From an uncultured bacterium (GTDB lineage: Bacteria; Actinomycetota; Coriobacteriia; Coriobacteriales; Coriobacteriaceae): a stretch of DNA of 61,730 bases. The stretch lies in contig CATWBO010000011.1 of the NCBI GenBank assembly GCA_958349055.1, positions 1 through 61,730 on the forward strand, given 5' to 3'. How positions within the stretch are numbered: the stretch's first letter is position 1; the number at the start of each line of letters is the position of its first letter. This document shows positions 25,297 to 34,917 of the stretch, piece after piece. The position numbers and the translations under genes are program-made. The notes beneath the pieces were generated by a model. It worked only from the letters and a program-made list of their open reading frames with translations. It was not told the origin of the DNA and did no database searches.

Positions 25297-27993
25297 TTAC
25301 GAGAAGTCAGCAACCTGAGCAGTCAGCGCCGCCAGGATCTCCTTGAGCTCAGCTGCACGGTCCCTCTTCTTCTGGACCACCGCAGGCGCGGCCTTGGCCA
25401 CAAAGCCCTCATTGGCAAGCGTCTTCTCGCAGCCGGCGAGCTCCTTCTGGGCCGCGGCGATCTCCTTCTCCAGGCGCGCCTTCTCGGCCGAAAGGTCGAC
25501 CTTGCCCTCGAGCACCACAAAGACCTCGACACCGCTGTCAACCACGGCAATGCTTGCGGCCGGCTTCTCAACGTCGGCACCCATGACCAGCGAGGCGGTG
25601 TTGGCCAGCGGCTCGATGGTCGAGCGCAGGCTCTCGAGCTTCTCGATGTCCTCGGCACCGGCGCGCACGACCACGTCGAGCTCGGCTTTGGGGCTCAAGC
25701 GATAACGCGAACGCGTGGCGCGGGCGGCGGAAACGACGGTGCGGCACAGCTCAAACGCGCGCTCGGCGTCCTCGTCCACGTACTTGGCGTAGTCGGCGGG
25801 CTCGGGCCACTTGGCGATCATAAGCGCCTCGGCGCGGTTCACGTTGCCCTCGGCGTCCAGGTCGATCACGCTCGCCGGCATGTTGTCCCAGATCTCCTCG
25901 GTCACGAACGGCATGAGCGGGTGCATCAGGCGAATGGAGGTGTCGAGCACAAAGATCAGGTTGCGCTGAGCCTGCAGACGGCCCTCGCCCTTCAGGCGGG
26001 CCTTGGTGACCTCGACGTACCAGTCGCAGACCTCGTTCCAGAAGAACTGCTGCACGCCGCGGGCCATGTCGCCAAAGGTGTAGTTCTCAATGCCCTCGGT
26101 GACCATCTTCACGGCCTTGGCCAGGCGGCTGAACATCCAGGCGTCAGCCGGTGTCTCCACGACGGGCTCGCCGGGCGTGTAGCCCTCCATGTTCATGAGC
26201 AGGAATCGGCTGGCGTTCCAGATCTTGGTCACAAAGCTCTTGGCCTGCTCGGTACGCGGGCTGTCGATAAGCTGCTTGGTCTTCTTGTCGATGTTCGCGT
26301 CGAACTTCACATCCTGGTTGTTTGTGCACAGGGTGAGCAGGTTGTAGCGCATGGCATCGGCGCCGTACATGCCAATGAGGTCCATGGGGTCTACGCCGTT
26401 GCCCTTGGACTTGGACATGCGGCTGCCGTCCTTGGCCAGGATCGTCGGGTAGATGACGACGTCCTTAAACGGCACCTCGTCCAGGAAGTACAGCGAGCTC
26501 ATGACCATGCGGGCGACCCACAGCGCGATGATGTCGCGCGCGGTGACGAGCGCCGTCGTGGGATGATGGCCCTCGAGCAGCTCCGGCTTTTGCGGCCAGC
26601 CCTGCGTGGCGAAGGTCCACAGCTGCGAGCTGAACCAGGTGTCCAGCACGTTCTCGTCCTGATGCACGTGATGACCGCCGCACTTGGGGCACACGTCGGC
26701 GTCCTCGGTAAGGGCGTCCTCCCAGCCGCAGTCCTCGCAGTAGAACACGGGGATGCGGTGGCCCCACCACAGCTGGCGGCTGATGCACCAGTCCTTGAGG
26801 TTCTCCATCCAGGTGGTGTAGGTCTGCGTCCAGCGCGCGGGGTGGAAGGTGACCTTACCGGAGTTGACGGCATCGAGTGCCGGCCCCTTGAGCTTGTCGA
26901 CGGCGACGAACCACTGCTCGGACAGCCACGGCTCCAGGGCGGAGTCGCAACGGTAGCAGTGCATGACGGAGTGATCATGCTCCTCGACGTGGTCGAGGAG
27001 GTCGTGCTCCTCGAACCACTTGATGACGGCCTCGCGGCACTCGTCGCGGTTCATGCCGGTGAACTCGCCGTAGCCCTCGACGACCACCGCGTGCTCGTCG
27101 AAGATGTTGATCTGCGGCAGGTCGTGGGCCTGACCCATGGCGTAGTCGTTGGGGTCGTGAGCAGGGGTGACCTTGACGAAGCCGGAGCCAAAGTTGGCGT
27201 CGACGTGCCAATCCTCAAAGATGGGGATCTCGCGGTCGATGATGGGGAGCTTGACGGTCTTGCCCACGAAGGCGGCCTTTTCGGGGTCCTTCGGGGAGAC
27301 GGCAACGCCCGTGTCGCCGAGCATGGTCTCGGGGCGCGTGGTGGCGACGACGATGTAGTCCTGGCCGTTGACCGGCTCGGTCAGCGGGTAGCGCAGGTGC
27401 CACAGATGGCCCTTCTCGTCCTTGTACTCGGCCTCGTCGTCCGAGATGGCGGTGGTGCAGTTGGGGCACCAGTTGACGATGCGCTTGCCGCGATAGATCA
27501 GGCCGTCGTGATACCAGTCGCAGAAGACCTTACGCACGGCCTGGGCGTAGTCCTCGTCCATGGTGAAGCGCTCGTTATCGAAGTCGACGGAGCAGCCCAT
27601 GCGCTTGATCTGCTCGACGATGATGCCGCCGTACTCGTGGGTCCAGTCCCAGCAGGCGTCGACAAACTTGTCGCGGCCGATCTCCAGGCGGCTGATGCCC
27701 TCGCTCTTGAGTTTCTTGTCGACCTTGGTCTGCGTGGCGATACCGGCGTGGTCGGTGCCGAGCACCCAGCGCGTGGACTTGCCGCGCATGCGGGCCATAC
27801 GGATGATGGCATCCTGAATGGAGTCGTCGGTAGCGTGGCCCATGTGGAGCTTGCCGGTCACGTTGGGAGGCGGAATGGTGACGGTGCAGTCGCCCACGCC
27901 CTCGCGGCGCTTGTAGTAGCCGCCGTCGAGCCACTTCTGCAGGATCGCCGGCTCATTGGTCGACGGATCGTAGTTCTTGGGCATCTCTTCCAT
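25297..27993 (-). CDS. valS: Valyl-tRNA synthetase
   Basis: This 898-residue class Ia synthetase charges tRNA-Val. It has the HIGH motif in NVTGKLHMGHA (near residue 50), the CP1 editing domain in the middle, the KMSKS motif as GSRMSKSKGN (near 527) and a C-terminal coiled coil (about 830-890) typical of ValRS. Zinc-type CxxC pairs are seen (CEDCGW, CPKCGGHH). The ATG has GGGAGAG upstream. The gene is flanked on both sides by related palindromic elements (25172-25280, 28014-28129). No T-box was recognised in the leader. Confidence 0.96.
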   Translation of the reverse strand: MEEMPKNYDPSTNEPAILQKWLDGGYYKRREGVGDCTVTIPPPNVTGKLHMGHATDDSIQDAIIRMARMRGKSTRWVLGTDHAGIATQTKVDKKLKSEGISRLEIGRDKFVDACWDWTHEYGGIIVEQIKRMGCSVDFDNERFTMDEDYAQAVRKVFCDWYHDGLIYRGKRIVNWCPNCTTAISDDEAEYKDEKGHLWHLRYPLTEPVNGQDYIVVATTRPETMLGDTGVAVSPKDPEKAAFVGKTVKLPIIDREIPIFEDWHVDANFGSGFVKVTPAHDPNDYAMGQAHDLPQINIFDEHAVVVEGYGEFTGMNRDECREAVIKWFEEHDLLDHVEEHDHSVMHCYRCDSALEPWLSEQWFVAVDKLKGPALDAVNSGKVTFHPARWTQTYTTWMENLKDWCISRQLWWGHRIPVFYCEDCGWEDALTEDADVCPKCGGHHVHQDENVLDTWFSSQLWTFATQGWPQKPELLEGHHPTTALVTARDIIALWVARMVMSSLYFLDEVPFKDVVIYPTILAKDGSRMSKSKGNGVDPMDLIGMYGADAMRYNLLTLCTNNQDVKFDANIDKKTKQLIDSPRTEQAKSFVTKIWNASRFLLMNMEGYTPGEPVVETPADAWMFSRLAKAVKMVTEGIENYTFGDMARGVQQFFWNEVCDWYVEVTKARLKGEGRLQAQRNLIFVLDTSIRLMHPLMPFVTEEIWDNMPASVIDLDAEGNVNRAEALMIAKWPEPADYAKYVDEDAERAFELCRTVVSAARATRSRYRLSPKAELDVVVRAGAEDIEKLESLRSTIEPLANTASLVMGADVEKPAASIAVVDSGVEVFVVLEGKVDLSAEKARLEKEIAAAQKELAGCEKTLANEGFVAKAAPAVVQKKRDRAAELKEILAALTAQVADFS

Positions 27994-28013
27994 ATATCTC
28001 TCCCTTGCCCGTC

Positions 28014-28129
28014 GGGGAGGAATGTAGGCCCGATTTTCGCTCGGTCAGGTCCTGGGCTCGCTCGAAGACCACATTTAGTGGTCTTCGGCTCGTGCGGAAT
28101 CTACGAAAATCGGGCCTACATTCCTCCCC
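28014..28129. repeat. Nested palindromic element, copy 2 (upstream of valS)
   Basis: The 26-bp outer arms (28014-28039, starting GGGGAGGAATGTAGG, and 28104-28129) are perfectly complementary. The 64-base centre, read on the minus strand, has TTCCGCACGAGCCGAAG then the hairpin ACCACTAAATGTGGT. Compared with copy 1 the core is in the opposite orientation, and a G-C pair in the inner stem is replaced by A-T. Confidence 0.8.
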
Positions 28130-28224
28130 TTAGGTATCGATTACTTCAGTCTGAATTGACTTCGCTGAGACTTTAAACAAACACACAGAATAACACAGGT
28201 AGTTGGGGTTATTGCGTATCTATA

Positions 28225-28260
28225 AAATAGCCTCCGACCGCAGGTGGTCGGAGGCTATTT
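28225..28260. terminator. Bidirectional intrinsic terminator after clpX
   Basis: AAATAGCCTCCGACC (28225-28239) and its perfect inverse (28246-28260) form a 15-bp stem with a six-base loop, ending in ATTT on the plus side and TTTA on the minus side. It lies 22 bp beyond the clpX stop. Confidence 0.9.
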
Positions 28261-28281
28261 GCAAGCACGTTTGGGCTGGTT

Positions 28282-29688
28282 TTAGCCGTAGATGCGCTGG
28301 GGCTGTTCGGTGCCCTTTACGGCGGCTTCGGTTACGACGACCTTGGCTACGCCTTCCTCGCTGGGGAGGTCGAACATCGTCTGCTGCAGCACGTCCTCGC
28401 AGATGGCGCGCAGGCCGCGGGCGCCGGTCTTGCGGGCGAGCGCCATGCGAGCGATCTCGTGCAGGGCCGCATCCTCAAACTCAAGCTCGACATCCTCGAG
28501 CTGGAACATCTTGCGGTACTGACGCACCACGGCGTTCTTGGGCTCGGTCAGGATCGACACCAGGTCGTCCTCGTCGAGCGCCTGCGTCTGGGTGACGACG
28601 GGCGTACGGCCCACGAACTCGGGGATCATGCCAAAGGCGTTGAGGTCCTGCGGGAGCACCTGACGCAGCAGGTCGTTCTCGTCGACCGAGGTGGGGCCGG
28701 CGATCTCGGAGTTAAAGCCCACGCCCTTGTTGCCCACGCGGTCGGCGATGATCTTGTCCAGGCCCACAAAGGCACCGCCGCAGATGAACAGAATGTTGGT
28801 CGTGTCGATCTGCAGCAGCTCCTGCTGGGGATGCTTGCGGCCGCCGGTGGGCGGAACGCTTGCCACCGTGCCCTCAAGAATCTTAAGCAGCGCCTGCTGA
28901 ACGCCCTCGCCCGAAACATCCCGGGTGATGGAGAGGTTCTCGGCCTTGCGGGCGATCTTGTCGATCTCGTCCACATAGATGATGCCCACCTGCGCGCGCT
29001 CAATGTCGCCATCGGCGGCGTTGATGAGCTTGAGCAGGATGTTCTCCACGTCCTCGCCCACGTAACCGGCCTCGGTGAGCGCAGTGGCGTCGGCGATAGC
29101 AAACGGCACCTCGAGGATGCGCGCGAGCGTCTGGGCCAGCAGCGTCTTGCCGGTGCCGGTGGGACCGAGCAGCAGAATATTGGACTTGGCAAGCTCCACC
29201 TCGTCCATATCGTCATCGAACTGGGTGCCCATGCCGCCGCCGAAGGCGGACACCGCGGCACCGCCCTCGATCACGCGGCGGTAGTGGTTGTACACGGCCA
29301 CCGACATAGCGCGCTTGGCGTCCTCCTGGCCCATAACATAGGCCGAAAGCTCGTCATAGATCTCGTGCGGCGTCGGCACGTGCGTGATGACCTGGCGGTC
29401 GTCCTCGAGCTCAAAGCCCTCAGCCTCGGGGTCAACGGCGGGTTGGGACGCAGCCTGGCCGTGATCGTTGAGGAAACCCGGAAGATTGCCGTTGCGGGCG
29501 GCGTCCATAAAGTCCGAAGCCAGCGACTCCTCCAGAATCTCGGAGCAGGCGGCGACGCACTCGTCGCAGATAAAGATGTTGGTCGGGCCCTTTACGAGAC
29601 GACGGACCTGGCCCTGCTCTTTTCCGCAGAAGGAGCAGCGAATGGGGTTGCCGTTCTCGTCAAAGTTGTCCTGCATGTTACCGGCCAT
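28282..29688 (-). CDS. clpX: ClpX ATPase subunit of the Clp protease
   Basis: This AAA+ unfoldase feeds substrates to ClpP. It has the N-terminal zinc-binding domain (CSFCGKEQGQVRRL ... CDECV, residues about 13-40), Walker A GPTGTGKTLLAQ (near 180), Walker B IIYVDEIDKIAR, and the sensor/arginine-finger region FVGRTPVV. About 468 residues, somewhat longer than the usual 420, because of a variable stretch between the zinc domain and the AAA module. The ATG at 29688 lies one base after the clpP stop codon; a second ATG four codons on is possible. It is co-transcribed with clpP and probably tig. Confidence 0.96.
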   Translation of the reverse strand: MAGNMQDNFDENGNPIRCSFCGKEQGQVRRLVKGPTNIFICDECVAACSEILEESLASDFMDAARNGNLPGFLNDHGQAASQPAVDPEAEGFELEDDRQVITHVPTPHEIYDELSAYVMGQEDAKRAMSVAVYNHYRRVIEGGAAVSAFGGGMGTQFDDDMDEVELAKSNILLLGPTGTGKTLLAQTLARILEVPFAIADATALTEAGYVGEDVENILLKLINAADGDIERAQVGIIYVDEIDKIARKAENLSITRDVSGEGVQQALLKILEGTVASVPPTGGRKHPQQELLQIDTTNILFICGGAFVGLDKIIADRVGNKGVGFNSEIAGPTSVDENDLLRQVLPQDLNAFGMIPEFVGRTPVVTQTQALDEDDLVSILTEPKNAVVRQYRKMFQLEDVELEFEDAALHEIARMALARKTGARGLRAICEDVLQQTMFDLPSEEGVAKVVVTEAAVKGTEQPQRIYG

Positions 29689-29689
29689 C

Positions 29690-30310
29690 CTAGGCGTCCT
29701 TCGCGGCAAGATCGCGCGAGGTGACGATACGGTCGATCAGGCCGTAGTCGAGGGCCTCGGCGGCGGTCAGGTAGTTGTCGCGCTCTGTATCGGCCTGGAC
29801 CTTCTCGATGGGCTGGCCCGATGCGTCGGACAGGATCTGGTTAAGCTCGCGGCGAGTCTTCTTGATCTCTTCGGCCACGATCTCGATCTCGGTCTGCTGA
29901 CCCTGGGCACCGCCGCTGGGCTGGTGAATCATGACTTTGGAATGCGGCAGGCAGAAGCGCTTGCCCTTGGCGCCGGCCGAGAGCAGCACGGCGGCCATGG
30001 ACGCGGCCATACCGACGCAAATGGTGGAGACCTGCGGCTTAATGAAGTTCATGGTGTCAAGAATCGCCAGGCCGGAGTAGACCTCGCCACCGGGCGAATT
30101 GATGTAGAGCGAGATATCCTTCTCGGCATCCTGGCTCTCAAGATGCAGCAGCTGGGCAACGACCAGGTTGGCGCTGACGGAGTTGATCTCCTCGCCCAAG
30201 AAGATGATGCGGTCATTGAGCAGGCGTGAATAGATATCGTAGCTGCGCTCGCCGCGCGGTGTCTGCTCGATAACGTATGGCACGAGGGCGGAATCGAACT
30301 TAGCGATCAT
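29690..30310 (-). CDS. clpP: ClpP serine protease subunit
   Basis: ClpP forms the tetradecameric proteolytic chamber. The catalytic Ser is in GMAASMAAVLL, the His in MIHQPSGGAQG and the Asp in ADTERDNYL, with the N-terminal PYVIEQTPRGERSYDIYSRL typical of the family. The start chosen is the third of three in-frame ATGs (30310, MIAKFDS), since GGAG lies six bases before it; the first ATG at 30322 would add four residues. It is directly followed by clpX, so both subunits are made together. Confidence 0.96.
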   Translation of the reverse strand: MIAKFDSALVPYVIEQTPRGERSYDIYSRLLNDRIIFLGEEINSVSANLVVAQLLHLESQDAEKDISLYINSPGGEVYSGLAILDTMNFIKPQVSTICVGMAASMAAVLLSAGAKGKRFCLPHSKVMIHQPSGGAQGQQTEIEIVAEEIKKTRRELNQILSDASGQPIEKVQADTERDNYLTAAEALDYGLIDRIVTSRDLAAKDA

Positions 30311-30356
30311 ACGCATCTCCATTTCTCTTACGGACCAATAGTGGTTCTAGACAAAC

Positions 30357-30395
30357 GTACGGTGCCCGCATGCTATGCATTGGCTGGCACCGTAC
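30357..30395. terminator. Hairpin between tig and clpP
   Basis: GTACGGTGCC (30357-30366) and GGCACCGTAC (30386-30395) form a perfect 10-bp stem. No real U tract follows on the minus strand, so it may be an attenuator, a processing site or a weak terminator between tig and clpP. Confidence 0.5.
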
Positions 30396-30472
30396 GAAGC
30401 AACCGGATAACCGGCTTATAACTTTACCCCATCACGGGCGCGTGCATGCGCTCGCAGGAAAGGTGGCGAGAA

Positions 30473-31771
30473 TTACTCGGCGTCCTTGGCGGTCTCGTCG
30501 ACCTCGGTCACCTTGGCGTTCTCGACCAGGTGGTCGACGGCCTTGGAGCGACGGATGGACTCGCGGACGGCGGGCATGCGGCCATCGGCGATGAACTCAG
30601 CCTTGGAAGCCTCGACGTCCTTGACGCCGGCCTTCTCGAACTCGGCGTTGATGTCGTCCTCGGTGACCTCGATCTTGAGCTCACGGGCGAGGGCGTCCAG
30701 AGCCAGGGACTCACGGGCAACGTCGTTGGCCTGCTTGTGCAGGTCGCCGATGAACTGCTCCATGGTCAGGCCGGAAGCGGGCAGCCAGGTGTCCAGCGTC
30801 ATGCCACGGGCAGCGAGGTTGGACAGGAAGTTCTGGCCGAGCTCCTCAAAGACGGACTGCTCGTAGTCGGCATCCATCTCGTCGAGCTGCAGGCGCTCAG
30901 CGAGAGCGGAGACGCAACGGTTCTCCTTCTCGGCCGGGAGGCGGGAAGCCTTGTCCTGCTCGATCTCGAGCTTGATGGCGTCGCGCATGGCGTCGATGCT
31001 GTCGAAGCCAAAGTCGGACTTGACGAGCTCGTCGGTGAGCTCGGGGGTGTTGCGGACCTTGATGCCCTTGACGGCGACCTCGACGGTGTGGGTCTCGGCC
31101 TCCTCGCCCTCCTCGACCTCGTCGGTCCAGGTGACGGTCTTGACGTCGTCAACGTTGGCGCCGATCAGGGCCTCGTTGAACTCGGCGGGGTTGCTGTCGC
31201 TACCGGCGATGAGCATGCGGCCCTCGGCGGCAAAGTTGTCGGCGTTCTCAACGGCCTTGAGGTCGACGGTGACGTAGTCCTCGGCCTCGACGGCGCGACC
31301 CTCGACGTCCTCGAAGGTGGCACGGTAGTTGAGGAGCATCTCGACCTGGTTGTTGATCTCGGACTCGGTGACCTCCGCGGGAGGCATCTCGATCTCGACG
31401 GCGTCGAAGGAGGAGAGCTCAGCGGCGGGACGCAGGGAGAACTCGACGGTGTAGGTGTAGTCCTCGTGATCCTTGGCGAGGTCGAGCTCCTTGTAGTCAC
31501 CGCTCTTGGTGGGGACGATGTCCAGCTCGTTGAGGACGGCGGGCTCGTTGGCGGCGATCAGGTCGTTGGTGGCCTGAGCGAGGGTAGCCTCGGCGCCCAG
31601 GGCGGAGTCAATGACCGGACGGGGAGCCTTGCCGGCGCGGAAGCCCGGGAAGCGGTACTTCTTGGCGGTATCCTTGTAGGCCTTCTTGATCGCGGCGTCG
31701 ACGTCGGCGGCCGGAATGGTGACCGTAGCGGTGAGCTTGGCGTCCTTGACGTCAGAAGCGGTGATGTTCAA
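30473..31771 (-). CDS. tig: Trigger factor, ribosome-associated chaperone
   Basis: This is a peptidyl-prolyl isomerase/chaperone that binds nascent chains at the ribosome exit. It has the ribosome-binding N-terminal domain (FPGFRAGKAPRPVIDSALG, near residue 50), a central FKBP-like region (AVEAEDYVTVDLKA) and an acidic, helical C-terminal domain. The start is the TTG at 31771 (then AACATC), chosen because GAGGAGG lies six bases upstream and trigger factors begin at this residue; upstream in-frame ATGs lack such a site. About 432 residues, the normal length. It heads the usual tig-clpP-clpX order. Confidence 0.95.
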   Translation of the reverse strand: MNITASDVKDAKLTATVTIPAADVDAAIKKAYKDTAKKYRFPGFRAGKAPRPVIDSALGAEATLAQATNDLIAANEPAVLNELDIVPTKSGDYKELDLAKDHEDYTYTVEFSLRPAAELSSFDAVEIEMPPAEVTESEINNQVEMLLNYRATFEDVEGRAVEAEDYVTVDLKAVENADNFAAEGRMLIAGSDSNPAEFNEALIGANVDDVKTVTWTDEVEEGEEAETHTVEVAVKGIKVRNTPELTDELVKSDFGFDSIDAMRDAIKLEIEQDKASRLPAEKENRCVSALAERLQLDEMDADYEQSVFEELGQNFLSNLAARGMTLDTWLPASGLTMEQFIGDLHKQANDVARESLALDALARELKIEVTEDDINAEFEKAGVKDVEASKAEFIADGRMPAVRESIRRSKAVDHLVENAKVTEVDETAKDAE

Positions 31772-31862
31772 CACGTTCCTCCTCATACTGCCCAGCTTAT
31801 CTGAGGTGCTGGTACCTTTATGCAACAAAGCGTCGCGACGGCCGGAGCCGACGCAGGTGCGT

Positions 31863-31946
31863 TGGTGCGGGCGAAAGGACTCGAACCTTCACGGGAATCC
31901 CACCAGAACCTAAATCTGGCGCGTCTACCAATTCCGCCACGCCCGC
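31863..31946 (-). tRNA. tRNA-Leu (anticodon TAG)
   Basis: On the minus strand GCGGGCG opens the acceptor stem and CGCCCGC closes it, followed by A and an encoded CCA. The anticodon arm CCAGA-TTTAGGT-TCTGG gives TAG. The long variable arm is that of a class II (Leu) tRNA, and GGTTCGAGTCC is the T loop. Confidence 0.95.
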
Positions 31947-32085
31947 ATGAGCGCACAGACTAGGAATGATAGCAGATACGAACGGCAAGCGCACGCACAC
32001 GTTTTAGGGCTCACGACCTCACCACGAGTGCAAAAGGCGGGACGAGTTGCCCCGCCCCGCCAGCTACGACTTGTTCGTTAGCCCG

Positions 32086-34917
32086 CTACTCCCCTAGCAG
32101 CGCTTTCTCCGGCGTGATGGGCAGCGAGCGGACCTGGTGGCCGGTGGCGTGTGCGACGGCCGAGGCTACGGCGGCGAGCGGCGTGTTGATGACGACCTCG
32201 CCGATCGACTTGGCGCCAAACGGGCCCGTCGGCTCGTAGCTCGGCTCAAAGGCCACGCGGATGCTGCCGATATCCAGGCGCGTGGGGAGCTTGTAGCTCA
32301 TAAAGTTGCCGGTGCGCAGGCGGCCGCGATCGTCGTGCTCGACAATCTCGTAGAGCGCGTGGCCAATGCCTTGGGCAATGCCGCCCTCGGCCTGGACGCG
32401 CGCGAGCGCCTCGTTGATCACGGTGCCACAGTCCACGGCCGCGGCGTAGTCCACTACGGTCACCTTGCCGGTTGCCTTATCGACCTCGACCTCGGCAATG
32501 CCGGCCATAAACGGCGGGGGCGAAACGGGCAGGCAGGCAGAGGCGTGCGAGGTGAGCGCGTCGCCGCCCGCGATGTTCTTGACGCACAGGTTGGCAAAGT
32601 CGCGCAGGGAGAGGTAACGGCCGAGCTCACGCGCGGCGCGCTCATCGGACAGGCGCACGTACTGGCCATCGAAGACCACATCGCTCACGTCCACCTCCCA
32701 CATCTGGGCGGCCTTGGTGCAGATCTTCTCGCGCAGCTCAGTCGCGGCGTTCTTGGCGGCCAGGCCCGTCACGTACGTACCGGAGCTTGCGTACGAGCCG
32801 GCGTCGAACGGCGACACGTCGGTGTCCACGCCGCGCACCACGATCAGCGAGCTCTCCACGCCCAGCTCCTCGGCGGCAATCTGCGCCAGGATGGTATCGA
32901 CACCCATGCCGTTATCGGTGGCGCCGGTCGAAATCGTAATGAAGCCGTCCTCTTCCAGGCGCATGTCGATACCGGCGATATCCACGTTGGAGATGCCCGA
33001 GCCCTGCATGGTGAGCGCGCAGCCCAGGGCGCGCACACGGTCGCCCAGGTCGACGGCCAGTGGCTTGTCGCGCCAGCCGATCATGTCCATCGCGCGCAGC
33101 AGGCAGCGGTCGAGCGCGCAGGCGTTGAGCTTCTCGTTGTAGTACTGCGGCATGGTCTCGCCCTCGCGCACCATGTTCTTAAGGCGCAGGTCGGCGGGGT
33201 CCATGTGCAGCATGTCGGCGAGCTCGTTGACGGCGCTCTCCACGGCAAACTGCCCCTGGGTGGCACCGTAGCCACGATACGCGCCGCCGCGGTTGGTATT
33301 GGTGTAGACGGCGTCCCAGCTAAAGCGGCTCGCCTTCACATGGTTGTAGATGGGCAGGCTCTTGTGGCCCGAAAGGCCGATCGTCGTGGTGGCATGCTCA
33401 CCATAGGCGCCGGCGTTGGACAGCGTATGCAGGTCGATGGCCGTGATGGTGCCGTCGTTCATGGCGCCCAGCTTGACGGTCATCTGCATCTGGTGACGCG
33501 AGTTGCCCGCGGTGATGGTCTCCTCGCGGGTGTAGCAGCAGTAGCTCGGACGGCCGGTCTGCTGGGTGACGAACGCCACGAAGATCTCGCAGCAGCCCGA
33601 CTGCTTGGAGCCAAAGCCGCCGCCGATGCGGGGCTTAATAACCTGCACCTGCGACTGCGGAATGTCGAGCGACTGCGCGATCATGCGACGCACGTGGAAG
33701 GGTACCTGCGTGGAGGTGGTCACCGAGATGCGGCCGAACGCGTCGGTCGTCGCGAAGGCGCGGAAGGTCTCCATGGGCGCGGTCTGCGTGGCCTGGCTGG
33801 TGTAGGTGCGCTCAAAGACGATGTCGCTCTGGGCGAAGGCCTCGTCCAGGTCGCCAAAGTCGCTCGTGCCGCTGCACACCAGGTTGCGCGGGACGTCGCC
33901 GCCCTGCGGGAACATAAAGGTCACGTCGCCCTCAGGGTGGACCACGATATCGTTATCGAGTGCCTGCGTAAAGTCGAGCAACGGCTCGAGCACCTCATAG
34001 TCGACCTTGATGAGCTTGAGCGCCTTGTCGGCGGCCTCCTCGGTCTCGGCGGCGACGATCGCCACCTCCTCGTTTTGGTAGCGCACGAGGTTCTCGAGGA
34101 TCAGGCGGTCGTAGGGCGAGGGCTGCGGATAGCTCTGGCCGGCGATGGTGAAGCGGCGCTGGGGCACGTCCTCATAGGTGTAGACGCCCACCACGCCGGG
34201 CACCTTCAGGGCGCGCGACGTGTCGATGGAGCGGATCTTGGCGCGGGCGTAGGGGCTGCGCTTGAGCTTGACGAGGAGGGCACCCGCGGGCACCATATCG
34301 CCCGTGTAGACGGGACGGCCCTCGAGCAGGGCCTTCGAATCCTTCTTGGGCTGCTTGTGAGTGATCTGCTTGTAGGAGACGCCATCGCAGCTGGTGTCAT
34401 TGACCGGCAGCTCGGGCATCTCAAAGCCAACCTGCACGCCGGACTCGTTGAGGAAGCGGACGATGGCGCGCAGCTGGCTCTCGTAGCCGCTGCAGCGGCA
34501 GAGGTTGCCGGCAAGCTGGCGCGAGAGCTCCTCGCGCGTGGCGACGAGGGACGGGTCCTCTTTGGCGGCGCGGGCAAGCGCCAGCACGTTCATGATGAGG
34601 CCGGGAGCGCAAAAACCGCACTGCTCGGCGCCTTCGGCAGCCATTGCGCGGGCAAGCGCCTCGGACTCGGCCTTGAGGCCCTCAAGCGTGGTGATGGTAT
34701 GGCCCTCGACGCGCGCAGCGGGAACCGAGCAGCTCAGCACTGGGTCGCCATCGAGCCACACCGTGCACAGGCCGCAGTTTGTGGTTTCGCAGGCACAGCG
34801 CACCGACGCGCAACCCTGCTCACGCAAAAGCGAAAAAAGCATGGTGTCGGGGGCAATCTGAACCTTGACCTTGCGGCCGTTGAGCGTAAAGGAAAGATCG
34901 ATGAGTTTGGCAGCCAT
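32086..34917 (-). CDS. Xanthine-dehydrogenase-type molybdenum hydroxylase, fused iron-sulfur and Mo subunits
   Basis: This 943-residue protein joins two usual subunits. Residues 1-165 carry two [2Fe-2S] centres (CACETTNCGLC; CGFCAPG ... CRCSGY). Residues about 185-943 are the molybdopterin-binding part, with IKPRIGGGFGSKQ, RGGAYRGYGATQGQF and a C-terminal GAKSIGEVVINTP supplying the likely catalytic Glu. It would hydroxylate purines or another N-heterocycle or aldehyde in the cytoplasm. The FAD subunit gene lies directly upstream and overlaps by one base. Selenium-dependent hydroxylases of gut anaerobes have this architecture, and selenium genes lie 3 kb away, but the substrate and the selenium requirement are inferences. 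Confidence 0.85.
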   Translation of the reverse strand: MAAKLIDLSFTLNGRKVKVQIAPDTMLFSLLREQGCASVRCACETTNCGLCTVWLDGDPVLSCSVPAARVEGHTITTLEGLKAESEALARAMAAEGAEQCGFCAPGLIMNVLALARAAKEDPSLVATREELSRQLAGNLCRCSGYESQLRAIVRFLNESGVQVGFEMPELPVNDTSCDGVSYKQITHKQPKKDSKALLEGRPVYTGDMVPAGALLVKLKRSPYARAKIRSIDTSRALKVPGVVGVYTYEDVPQRRFTIAGQSYPQPSPYDRLILENLVRYQNEEVAIVAAETEEAADKALKLIKVDYEVLEPLLDFTQALDNDIVVHPEGDVTFMFPQGGDVPRNLVCSGTSDFGDLDEAFAQSDIVFERTYTSQATQTAPMETFRAFATTDAFGRISVTTSTQVPFHVRRMIAQSLDIPQSQVQVIKPRIGGGFGSKQSGCCEIFVAFVTQQTGRPSYCCYTREETITAGNSRHQMQMTVKLGAMNDGTITAIDLHTLSNAGAYGEHATTTIGLSGHKSLPIYNHVKASRFSWDAVYTNTNRGGAYRGYGATQGQFAVESAVNELADMLHMDPADLRLKNMVREGETMPQYYNEKLNACALDRCLLRAMDMIGWRDKPLAVDLGDRVRALGCALTMQGSGISNVDIAGIDMRLEEDGFITISTGATDNGMGVDTILAQIAAEELGVESSLIVVRGVDTDVSPFDAGSYASSGTYVTGLAAKNAATELREKICTKAAQMWEVDVSDVVFDGQYVRLSDERAARELGRYLSLRDFANLCVKNIAGGDALTSHASACLPVSPPPFMAGIAEVEVDKATGKVTVVDYAAAVDCGTVINEALARVQAEGGIAQGIGHALYEIVEHDDRGRLRTGNFMSYKLPTRLDIGSIRVAFEPSYEPTGPFGAKSIGEVVINTPLAAVASAVAHATGHQVRSLPITPEKALLGE

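Noticed and set aside
27994..28225. T-box or other riboswitch upstream of valS
   Set aside because: The structured element is a symmetric palindrome found in opposite orientation on the other side of the gene, which does not fit an oriented leader RNA.
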